NCBI GenBank assembly: GCA_964346815.1
Contig: CAYFWF010000050.1
Location: 145,751-209,750 of the forward strand
DNA: 64,000 nucleotides
Source of the DNA: CAYFWF01 sp964346815
GTDB taxonomy: Bacteria; Acidobacteriota; Aminicenantia; Aminicenantales; Aminicenantaceae
Direction of reading: 5' to 3'
The position numbers and the translations under genes were made by a program. Of the stretch, positions 52,540 through 60,267 are shown in pieces. Each line of letters starts with the position of its first letter. Position 1 is the stretch's first letter. The notes beneath the pieces are model-generated. The model searched no databases and was not told where the DNA came from. It saw only the letters and a list, made by a program, of their open reading frames with translations.

Positions 52540-54585
52540 ATGAAAGCGAAGCTTATTATCCTTTCGATCATCCTCCTCTTTGTTTCGGAGCTTACTTGTG
52601 AAGAAAAATTATCCGAAACGCATAAGGAATGGTTAGATCTTGTTTCCCCCATCATAACGAAAACAGAAAGAGAAGTTTTTTCCAAGCTGAAGACTCATCA
52701 GGATAGAGACAAATTCATTCAGCTTTTCTGGAAGAGGCGGGACCCTCTTCCAGACACCGAGGAAAATGAATTTTACAAGGAATACATGAAACGGGTTCGG
52801 TTTGCAGATCTCAATTTCGGGAGGGGGACCGTGAAGCGGGGAAGCAGGACAGAAAGAGGATTCTTTTATCTTCTTCTCGGCCCACCCTTAGAGAGGCATA
52901 CATATACCACTCACTCGCAGATCTGGCCTCTAGAATTGTGGTACTATAAAGGGGAACAAAAATATGGGCTTCCCCCCTATTTTTATCTTCTCTTTTATCA
53001 GCCGAGAGGAATAGGTGAATATCGTCTGTATTCTCCTGCCGGCGAGGGGCCGGAGAAGCTGGTCATCCCTTCCATGGCTGGACAGGTGCTGAATCGATCG
53101 ACGGCCTTTGGCATCGTGAAAAATATTTCGGGTGAGCTGGCCAATGCAACATTGACTTATATCCCGGGAGAAAATACTCTGGGAACAGCCTCCCTTTCCT
53201 CTGACATCCTCGTCTCTAATGCCCGGTCTTTGGCAGAGAAGAAATTTTCGGATGAATATGCACGCGAATTTCTAAACTACAAAGACTATGTGGAAACGGA
53301 TTACTCTCACAAATTCTTCGATAGCCAATATAAGATCGGAGTCTTTAAAAACAGCGGCCGAGATTTCATTCACTGGTCATGGGAACCGAGCCAATTAAAT
53401 TTTTCCTACTATCAAGGCAAATATTATGCCTCGTTCCAACTTATCATCAGGATCGAGGACTTTCTGGGTAATCTGGTTTTAGAAAAGGAGGAGGAGATTC
53501 CCTTGAATATCACTCCCGAACAGTATGAAGAACATGAACGCCAGATATTTGCCTTTCAGGACATCCTTCCCATTATCCCCGGCCGGTTTAAAGTTTTCTT
53601 TTTGCTCAAGAATAAGACCGCCAAGGATTTCACTTCCTTCCAGTCGGATATCGTTGTCCCGGAGCCTGGAGGAAGCTTCTATCTCAGCCCTCTCCTTTTG
53701 TATATCGGGCGTGAAAAAGTTGCGGAAACCCAAGAGGGAACTCTCAAGGCATTTGCTTTCGGGGATAACCAGTATATCTTCAATGCACAGAGCCATTTCA
53801 GCCCGCAAAGGTCTTTGGGGGTCTACTTTCAGGTTAGTAATCTTGAAGATTTAGGTGCAGGATCTGTTCAGGTCGCCATAAGGTCCATGACTTCCTCCAA
53901 TCCAGTCTTTCAAACCACAAAATCACTGGAAGAAGTGCGCACTTCTGATAACAGAGGAATCGATATCCCCCCTCTCCCCCTCTCAGCTTTTAAGCCCGGC
54001 TACTACACCGTAAATGTTGCTCTTTTGGATCCCTCAAAAAAAGAAATCTTGAATGGAAAAGAAAATTTCGTCATTCTGTCACAGCAGCACTCCCTAGTGC
54101 CCTGGGTCTATTCAAAGCAACACCCCCGTTTCCCTAATCCAGATCATCTTTTTTTGCTGGCGTCTCAGTACTTCTTGACAAAAAATTATGGAATGGCCGA
54201 AAGTACTCTTGAACAGGCGCTCGAAATCAAAGATGAACCAAGAATGAGGCTCCTCCTCGCAAAGGCTCTCTACGGCCTCGGTCGATACAAAGAATCCCTC
54301 GCTGCCGTTTTCCCCGTTTACCAAAATACAAAAGATAGGGAAGCCGCAAAGGTCATCGCTGTCAACTACGCTGGACTTGAAGACTGGACTTCGGCACTGA
54401 TTTATCTTGAGGAATTGATGGAGTATGCAGTAGAAGTGAGCGTGCTCAACCTTGCTGCCGAGTGTTACCTGAACCTCAACCAGCCGGAGAGAGCTATCAC
54501 GCTTCTTGAAAAATCCTTGGAGTTGGAACCCCATCAGGAAAAAATTCGAAATCTGATGAAAAAAACGAAAAAAGACCAAAGATAA
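52540..54585 (+). CDS. exported GWxTD-family protein with C-terminal TPRs
   Basis: 681 residues with a signal segment (LIILSIILLFVSELTCEE). The GWxTD domain of the N-terminal 150 residues is recognisable (FIQLFWKRRDPLPDTEENEF, FADLNFG and FFYLLLGPP), although the GWxTD signature itself has degenerated to SRTERG. A central beta-rich region and TPRs from about residue 540 follow. The domain family is widespread in Acidobacteriota-like genomes and has no assigned function. The start is uncertain: ATG 52453 opens the frame, but the signal peptide begins at 52540; neither has a good ribosome site. It heads a run of plus-strand envelope genes. Confidence 0.78.
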   Translation: MKAKLIILSIILLFVSELTCEEKLSETHKEWLDLVSPIITKTEREVFSKLKTHQDRDKFIQLFWKRRDPLPDTEENEFYKEYMKRVRFADLNFGRGTVKRGSRTERGFFYLLLGPPLERHTYTTHSQIWPLELWYYKGEQKYGLPPYFYLLFYQPRGIGEYRLYSPAGEGPEKLVIPSMAGQVLNRSTAFGIVKNISGELANATLTYIPGENTLGTASLSSDILVSNARSLAEKKFSDEYAREFLNYKDYVETDYSHKFFDSQYKIGVFKNSGRDFIHWSWEPSQLNFSYYQGKYYASFQLIIRIEDFLGNLVLEKEEEIPLNITPEQYEEHERQIFAFQDILPIIPGRFKVFFLLKNKTAKDFTSFQSDIVVPEPGGSFYLSPLLLYIGREKVAETQEGTLKAFAFGDNQYIFNAQSHFSPQRSLGVYFQVSNLEDLGAGSVQVAIRSMTSSNPVFQTTKSLEEVRTSDNRGIDIPPLPLSAFKPGYYTVNVALLDPSKKEILNGKENFVILSQQHSLVPWVYSKQHPRFPNPDHLFLLASQYFLTKNYGMAESTLEQALEIKDEPRMRLLLAKALYGLGRYKESLAAVFPVYQNTKDREAAKVIAVNYAGLEDWTSALIYLEELMEYAVEVSVLNLAAECYLNLNQPERAITLLEKSLELEPHQEKIRNLMKKTKKDQR

Positions 54586-54654
54586 CATAATATTCGAGAC
54601 AAAGATGGGAAGAGCCAAAGGATGAGACGGCTGGGTAAGGCCAAGGAGACGATC

Positions 54655-55569
54655 ATGAAAAAAATTATGATCTTGTTGTTTGTGATGGGAATTCTTTTCC
54701 TGAATATGTGGCCTCAGGTCCATGGCAAGATAGCTGGAATCGTCACCGATACCCAAGGAAACCCGTTGGAGAATGTGGATGTCTCCATCGTTTCCACCAG
54801 GGCTGCTACGAGACGATTCGAGATCCATTCGGATAAAGAAGGGAAATTTTCTCAAATTGGGCTCCAACCAGGATATTATCAAGTCAGCTTTCGGAAATCC
54901 GGGTATTTGACCTCATCCAAAGAAGTCAAGGTATCGATTGCATCGACCACACGATTGGAAGTCCAGATGGAAAAAGTCCAAGAGGCTCAGGAGCGCATCC
55001 TATCAAAGACAGACAAGCTGTTTCTCAAAGGAATTAAGCTGTATGAGGAACAAAATTACGCGGAAGCTGCCGAGGCTTATGAAGAGGCCATTCAGCTCAA
55101 TCCCGATCAGTGGGGATATTATCTCAACCTAGGTCTGGCATATAAAAAGCTGAACGAGAGGGAAAAGGCCGCTGCCGCTTTTCAAAAAGCTGTTGAACTC
55201 AATCCAGATAGTTTCAGCAGCAATAAAGAACTCGGAGAAGTGCTGGCCAAAGAAGGAAAATTCGAAGAGGCTAAGGCCTACTATCTGAAAGCTACCGAGC
55301 TCGATCCCGATGATCCGGATGCTTTTTATAATCTTGGCGTTTGCTTGACAAACCTGGGAGAATCCGATGGTGCTGTCGATGCATTTCTAAGAACTATAGA
55401 ACTCAAAGCCGATTATGCAGACGCATACTACCAGATCGGGACGCTTTACATCGGGCAAAACAAAGTCGAAGAGGCTGTGGAAAGTCTTGAGAAATTCCTG
55501 GAGCTTGCACCAGAGCACGAAAAAGCCAGCGTTGCGAGACAGTTGCTCGACTATTTGAAAAAAAATTGA
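54655..55569 (+). CDS. exported carboxypeptidase-regulatory-like / TPR protein
   Basis: 304 residues with signal peptide (IMILLFVMGILFLNMWPQ). A carboxypeptidase-regulatory-like beta domain spans residues about 22-105 (IAGIVTDTQGNPLENVDVSI). TPRs run from about 120 to the end (YAEAAEAYEEAIQLNPDQWG, with further units). AAGGAG lies before ATG 54655; the in-frame ATG at 54622 precedes this site. Its last codons overlap the TTG start of the next gene (AATTGA). It is probably a periplasmic scaffold for neighbouring proteins; inferred. Confidence 0.85.
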   Translation: MKKIMILLFVMGILFLNMWPQVHGKIAGIVTDTQGNPLENVDVSIVSTRAATRRFEIHSDKEGKFSQIGLQPGYYQVSFRKSGYLTSSKEVKVSIASTTRLEVQMEKVQEAQERILSKTDKLFLKGIKLYEEQNYAEAAEAYEEAIQLNPDQWGYYLNLGLAYKKLNEREKAAAAFQKAVELNPDSFSSNKELGEVLAKEGKFEEAKAYYLKATELDPDDPDAFYNLGVCLTNLGESDGAVDAFLRTIELKADYADAYYQIGTLYIGQNKVEEAVESLEKFLELAPEHEKASVARQLLDYLKKN

Positions 55570-57680
55570 AGAAAGGATTTCTGTTTTTTATTATCTCAGG
55601 AGCAGCTGTCTTTTTTTGTTTCGTTTTTGCAGCCAAGAATCCGCAGTCCAATCTCAATGTTCTTCTGGTTACCATCGATACCATTCGTCCTGACAGGCTC
55701 GGCTGCTACAGTCAGAAGTACCTGGAGACGCCTCAAATTAAGAAACTTTCAGACAGAGGTATGGTGTTTACTAGAGCTTTTGCCCACAATCCGACTACCT
55801 TGCCTTCCCACGTTAATATTCTTGCCGGCACAACGCCTCTTTATCATGGCGTTCACGACAACTCCAAATTTGTATTCGCCGATGGATTCACCTCTCTAGC
55901 TGAACATCTCAAAGAAGAAGGGTATTCAACGGGTGCGTTTGTCGGTGCCTTTCCACTGGATTCTCGATTTGGCCTTGCCCAAGGATTCGACGTATATGAT
56001 GATGCTTATCCCTCTAAAGCCAGATCGGCCTTCGGTTTTGCGGAAAGAAGAGCAGAAGAGGTAATCCAAAGTGCTATTCACTGGCTGAAAAGACAGGAAT
56101 CCAAGTGGTTTTGTTGGGTTCATCTCTGGGACCCTCATGCTCCTTATTCTGCCCCTGACCCGTTCAAAAGTAAGTTCAGAAGCAATCCTTACTCCGGCGA
56201 AGTCGCATACGTCGATCATTCACTGGGAAAGCTGTTCGATTATCTGGATAGTGACAAACTTACAGAGAACACGCTGGTCGTGATCACTGGAGATCATGGA
56301 GAGTCCCTTGGTGAGCATGGAGAGATGACGCACGGATATTTTGCTTACAACAGCACGCTTTGGATTCCTCTGATCATATCCGGTCCGGGCATTGAACCCG
56401 GCTGGAGCGAGGACTATGTCTGTCATATCGATATCTATCCAACCGTATGTCAATTCCTGGGAATCGATAAACCCGCATTCCTCCAGGGTGTTCCTTTATT
56501 TCCTACGAGGAGTGTACAGAACTTAACAGACAGACCGATTTATTTCGAATCCTTTCATGCCTTTTATAACAGAGGCTGGGCTCCGATCCGGGGATTCATC
56601 GAGAAAAAACACAAATTCATAGACTCCCCTATAGCCGAATTCTATAGATTGGAGGACGACTTCGGCGAGAGACAAAACATCGTTGACACCGTGGATTTAG
56701 AATATCTTGAGAAAAAATTAGATCAATTAGAAGAGAAACTGGCTTTGCCATCAAAACCAGAGAGCAGGATGAAAATCGACCGACAGGCTCAAAGAAGATT
56801 GAGAAGCCTTGGATACATCGTCTCTTCCTCCACTCCGCCAAAAAAAGAATTTCGAGCAGAATTCGATTTGAAAACGCTTCTCCCTTTCCAGGTTAAGCTG
56901 AACAAGGCGCTTATGCTTTACAACGAAAATCAGATCGAGCAGAGCGCCAAAACTTTGGAGGAACTTCTCGAACAGAGAAAAGATTTTTCCTCTGCCTACA
57001 CGCTTCTGGCCGACATCTATAAATCGCAGGGCAAAAGAGAAGAATCCCTTTTCGTGCTTGAGCAGGGATTCCAGAACCTTCCGGACAGCTATGAAATCCT
57101 ATCCACGTACGGTATTTTCCTCACCGAACAGGGAGATCTTGATAAAGGAATTGAGGTTCTCCAAAAGGCTGTTGCCATCCTGGAGTTCGATCCAGAGATA
57201 TGGAATTATTTGGGGGTGGCCTATTGGAAGAAAGGCGATGATCGAGAAGCTCTTGAACACTACAGAAAAGCTCTCTCTTTAGACAGCACAGATGCACTCG
57301 TTCATAACAATCTGGGTTCCCTGTATCTTTCCCGTTTCATCAGGAATAAAAATCCCGAAGATCATTCCCAATCAATCGGGCATTTCAAAAATGCCATTCA
57401 TTTTGATCCCCAACTGGCTGCCGCTTACAATGGTTTAGGGGGAGCCTACAATATCGTCGGCAAAATCGGTGAGGCCATTTCTTTGTGGGAAAAGTCAGTG
57501 GCTTTGAATCCGGCTTATGGATTTTCAATCTACAACTTGGGGATGGCTTATTTCAAAAAAGGTCAGAAAGTAAAAGCGATAGAGTATTTAAGCAGATATC
57601 TTGACCTGGAGAAAGAAAATCTTTCTCAAGAGGAGAGGAAAAAAATTACAGCGCTTATTCAGAAGTGCAAACAGAGATAA
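55566..57680 (+). CDS. second sulfatase-like protein with TPRs
   Basis: 704 residues starting at TTG inside the stop of the previous gene. It has a signal segment (GFLFFIISGAAVFFCFVFA), a sulfatase-fold domain to about residue 400 and TPRs beyond. Metal-site motifs are present (VTIDTIRPDR; GDHGESLGEHGEMTHGYF). As in the paralogue at 46780-49101, the CxPSR signature is replaced by TLPSH (TTLPSHVNILAGT), giving a Thr at the nucleophile position. It is therefore more likely a phospho-ester enzyme than a sulfatase. Coupled translation with the TPR protein suggests a complex. The gene lysA follows after 21 bases. Confidence 0.85.
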   Translation: MKKGFLFFIISGAAVFFCFVFAAKNPQSNLNVLLVTIDTIRPDRLGCYSQKYLETPQIKKLSDRGMVFTRAFAHNPTTLPSHVNILAGTTPLYHGVHDNSKFVFADGFTSLAEHLKEEGYSTGAFVGAFPLDSRFGLAQGFDVYDDAYPSKARSAFGFAERRAEEVIQSAIHWLKRQESKWFCWVHLWDPHAPYSAPDPFKSKFRSNPYSGEVAYVDHSLGKLFDYLDSDKLTENTLVVITGDHGESLGEHGEMTHGYFAYNSTLWIPLIISGPGIEPGWSEDYVCHIDIYPTVCQFLGIDKPAFLQGVPLFPTRSVQNLTDRPIYFESFHAFYNRGWAPIRGFIEKKHKFIDSPIAEFYRLEDDFGERQNIVDTVDLEYLEKKLDQLEEKLALPSKPESRMKIDRQAQRRLRSLGYIVSSSTPPKKEFRAEFDLKTLLPFQVKLNKALMLYNENQIEQSAKTLEELLEQRKDFSSAYTLLADIYKSQGKREESLFVLEQGFQNLPDSYEILSTYGIFLTEQGDLDKGIEVLQKAVAILEFDPEIWNYLGVAYWKKGDDREALEHYRKALSLDSTDALVHNNLGSLYLSRFIRNKNPEDHSQSIGHFKNAIHFDPQLAAAYNGLGGAYNIVGKIGEAISLWEKSVALNPAYGFSIYNLGMAYFKKGQKVKAIEYLSRYLDLEKENLSQEERKKITALIQKCKQR

Positions 57681-57701
57681 AATCCAGGGAGGAAGAATCT
57701 G

Positions 57702-58946
57702 ATGTACTGGTGGGAAAACAGCTTTTTGAAAGCCAAAGAGGGGAGACTCTACATAGAGGATAGAGAAGCCATCCAGATTGCTGAGGAGTATGGTACGCCC
57801 CTCTATGTGTACAGCACGAGGCAGCTCCTATCCAATTACCGATTGCTTCAGGAAAGCTTCGTCAAACACACATCCCTGGAACCCAGAATTTACTATGCGA
57901 TGAAGGCCAATGCGCATCCAGGATTGCTGGTCGCTCTCAAAAACGAGGGAGCGTGGATCGATGCCGTCTCGCCGGGAGAGGTCAGAGCTGCCTTAGATGT
58001 TGGATTTCCAGGCAAGAGAATTCTTTTCACCGGGACAAGCGTGAGCACCCAGGACCTCATACACGTTTTCAAATGGCAAGACGTGCTCGTGACTGTGGAT
58101 GCTTACGAACAACTGGAGCTTATGAAAGAATCCCGGGAGCTTTGGGCATCTTCGCGTACGATGAGCGTCGCGATTCGGTGGAATCCTGGGTTGGGAAGAG
58201 GATTTCATCCCAGAGTCATTACAGCAGGAAGGACCTCTTCGGATGGAACACCTATAAAATTCGGTGTTGAAGCAGACAGGGTTGTTCCCACCTTCGCAAA
58301 GGCTGTCGATTATGGTTTCAATCCAGTGGGACTGCATCAACATTTAGGCTCTGGGTGGACCAGGCAGGATTTTGAGGGTGTGATGTGTGCAGTGGACAGG
58401 ATGATCGAGAAGGCCTTAGAGCTGCAAAAAGCAGGATTTTCTGTTGAGTTTCTGGATTTTGGTGGGGGCTTTGGTCCCCGGTATTCCGAAGAACAGGAGG
58501 TTTTCCCTGTCCAAGAATATGTAAAATCGCTCTGTCAGAAGATCGAAAAGTCCGGTCTTAACATAAAGGCCATTGCCGTCGAGCCTGGAAAATACCTGGT
58601 CGGGGATGCGGGGATTTTGCTTTTGAAAGTCGAATACTTGAAGGAAAGCTATGGGAATCTTTTTGCATGTGTCAATGCCGGGACATTCAATACTGTGCCT
58701 CGGCCTGCCATCTATACCCAGGCACAGCATCAGATCATCAATTGTTCGAAGGTTCATCCTGAAAAGAAGGTAAAAGTCACGGTTGCTGGTAACCTTTGTG
58801 AAACCGGGGACATTTTCGGAAGGGAAGTTCCGATGTCACTGCCCAGACGAGGAGACGTTCTTGCTCTGCTGTGTGCGGGCGCCTACTGCAGGAGCATGGC
58901 CTCTCATTTCAACCTCAGAGAAATTCCAGAAGAAGTCATATTCTGA
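57702..58946 (+). CDS. lysA: PLP-dependent decarboxylase, diaminopimelate decarboxylase-like
   Basis: 414 residues of the alanine-racemase-fold decarboxylases. The PLP Lys is in YYAMKANAHPG. Other motifs: IKFGVEADRV, GLHQHLGSGW, FLDFGGGFGPRY, CETGDIFG and GAYCRSMASHFNLR. In typical LysA the phosphate/substrate motif reads EPGR; here it is EPGKYLVGDAG, a conservative Arg-to-Lys change. It probably decarboxylates meso-diaminopimelate to lysine, but the placement inside an envelope-protein operon and this change leave room for another substrate. GGGAGGAAG precedes the ATG. Confidence 0.83.
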   Translation: MYWWENSFLKAKEGRLYIEDREAIQIAEEYGTPLYVYSTRQLLSNYRLLQESFVKHTSLEPRIYYAMKANAHPGLLVALKNEGAWIDAVSPGEVRAALDVGFPGKRILFTGTSVSTQDLIHVFKWQDVLVTVDAYEQLELMKESRELWASSRTMSVAIRWNPGLGRGFHPRVITAGRTSSDGTPIKFGVEADRVVPTFAKAVDYGFNPVGLHQHLGSGWTRQDFEGVMCAVDRMIEKALELQKAGFSVEFLDFGGGFGPRYSEEQEVFPVQEYVKSLCQKIEKSGLNIKAIAVEPGKYLVGDAGILLLKVEYLKESYGNLFACVNAGTFNTVPRPAIYTQAQHQIINCSKVHPEKKVKVTVAGNLCETGDIFGREVPMSLPRRGDVLALLCAGAYCRSMASHFNLREIPEEVIF

Positions 58947-58996
58947 ACTCTACTCAAGCTTGCATTCTTACCCTTGACGTTCTAAATTATAATGTG

Positions 58997-60010
58997 ATGA
59001 CAGTCTCAACGATCGCAGAGAAAAAGGGAAGGAGATACAATTTTCCTCTAGGTGTCAAATTGACTGTACTCTTTTTTATCTCGGTCCTGTTCATCTTCCC
59101 CTCCTGCCGGTATCAAAGGTTGAGGAAAAATCTGCTCCCTGAGGATGCTGATTTTCTGTCTAAAGTTCGGTACATCATTACAAAAGAAGAGGAACATCTT
59201 TTCCTTGAAACTTCAGATTCGGAAAAAGAAAAATTCAAACAAGAATTCTGGGAAAGGCGCGACCCGGATCCTTATACTGAAGAGAATGAGTTCAGGATCG
59301 AATATTTCAACCGTATCGAAAGAGCCAATGAACTTTTTAGAAGCGAGGGAAAACCGGGATGGCTGACAGATAGAGGACGGATATACATCCTGTTCGGGCC
59401 ACCTACGTACAGGGATACGAGTCCTTTGAGGACCGACCAATATGGTCTCTGCAGAGAAGTGTGGCAGTATGGAAATTTTCCTGTCGTTTTTGTGGACAGA
59501 AATTGTTTAGGAATCTATCATCTTGTTACCTACGATCTGAGCAACATCCGGACGCTCAATCTCGCCTATATGCATGATCTTTCCCTGGCTCAGGCACAGG
59601 CACAACAGACTATCAAGGAACCGAAAAGATTCTTTGATTTCGATTGGAAAATAGAAAAGATAAAAGATGATCGCGATAGGATCCAGGGTGTCGTATCCAT
59701 AGATGTTCCCTATACTCGGATCTGGTTTAGCGAAAAAGGAAAAAAGCTGGTGACGACCCTCGATGTGAGCTTGGAGTTGAAAGACGGGGAGGGCAAAATC
59801 TGGTGGGAATTCTATGATTCTTATGAGGCAGAAACAAAAGAGGAGGCCCTTCTAAGCAGTAAGGAGGAAGCGCTGGAAATCAAGATTCCATTCCTGATTG
59901 ATTCGAATATAGAGATGTTTCAGAAAACTCAAACCTGGATGTATTTGACGGTAAAAAACAGAACAGGCGGGGATGAACGAGAAAAAGTAAAAGAATTCAA
60001 AAATCCATAG
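58997..60010 (+). CDS. GWxTD-domain lipoprotein-like protein
   Basis: 337 residues. The N-terminal hydrophobic segment ends in FIFPSC, a plausible but non-ideal lipobox, so it may be a lipoprotein. The GWxTD domain is intact (KQEFWERRDPDPYTEENEFR, then GKPGWLTDRGRIYILFGPPT). The remaining 180 residues are beta-rich and unassigned. It lies 50 bases after lysA in the same direction. The ATG at 58997 directly follows TATAAT at 58988-58993, so the true start or transcription start needs testing; no other Met lies before the signal segment. Confidence 0.75.
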   Translation: MTVSTIAEKKGRRYNFPLGVKLTVLFFISVLFIFPSCRYQRLRKNLLPEDADFLSKVRYIITKEEEHLFLETSDSEKEKFKQEFWERRDPDPYTEENEFRIEYFNRIERANELFRSEGKPGWLTDRGRIYILFGPPTYRDTSPLRTDQYGLCREVWQYGNFPVVFVDRNCLGIYHLVTYDLSNIRTLNLAYMHDLSLAQAQAQQTIKEPKRFFDFDWKIEKIKDDRDRIQGVVSIDVPYTRIWFSEKGKKLVTTLDVSLELKDGEGKIWWEFYDSYEAETKEEALLSSKEEALEIKIPFLIDSNIEMFQKTQTWMYLTVKNRTGGDEREKVKEFKNP

Positions 60011-60046
60011 CCTATAAATCTCTCCCCCGAATATGCAATCCACTTA

Positions 60047-60178
60047 AATTTAGTGACAGTATACGCAATTACCTAATTCTGAATTCTATTATGGTTTAAT
60101 CCGATCCTAAGCTTATCGGGCTGTATATTTGACTTCCTAACCTCAGAATTAAGGAATCGCGTTTAGTGTTACCGAATT
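60047..60178. mobile_element. short copy of the GTATAC inverted-repeat element
   Basis: About 132 bases in the 257-base gap before the vWA gene. The left arm 60047-60084 begins AATTTAGTGACAGTATACGC. The reverse complement of the right arm (60141-60178) begins AATTCGGTAACACTAAACGC, and 28 of 38 positions match. Internal sequence is unrelated to that of the 5246-5508 copy at a glance, as expected for non-autonomous derivatives of one family. Confidence 0.55.
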
Positions 60179-60267
60179 AAAAAGAAACTTTTTTTATGCT
60201 CAATTGTATTAGGCAGTGAAGATGAAAATGGAAGTTAAGGGCAGAAAAAATTGAACAGGAGGAAAAC

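Noticed and set aside
54112..54882. 256-codon open frame on the minus strand spanning two genes
   Set aside because: Crosses the end of the GWxTD gene and the start of the TPR gene, both well supported; no motif in the translation.
54655..57680. Repeated sequence as a tandem DNA repeat or CRISPR
   Set aside because: The periodicity comes from TPR codons with diverged sequence; no constant direct repeats with spacers exist in the window.
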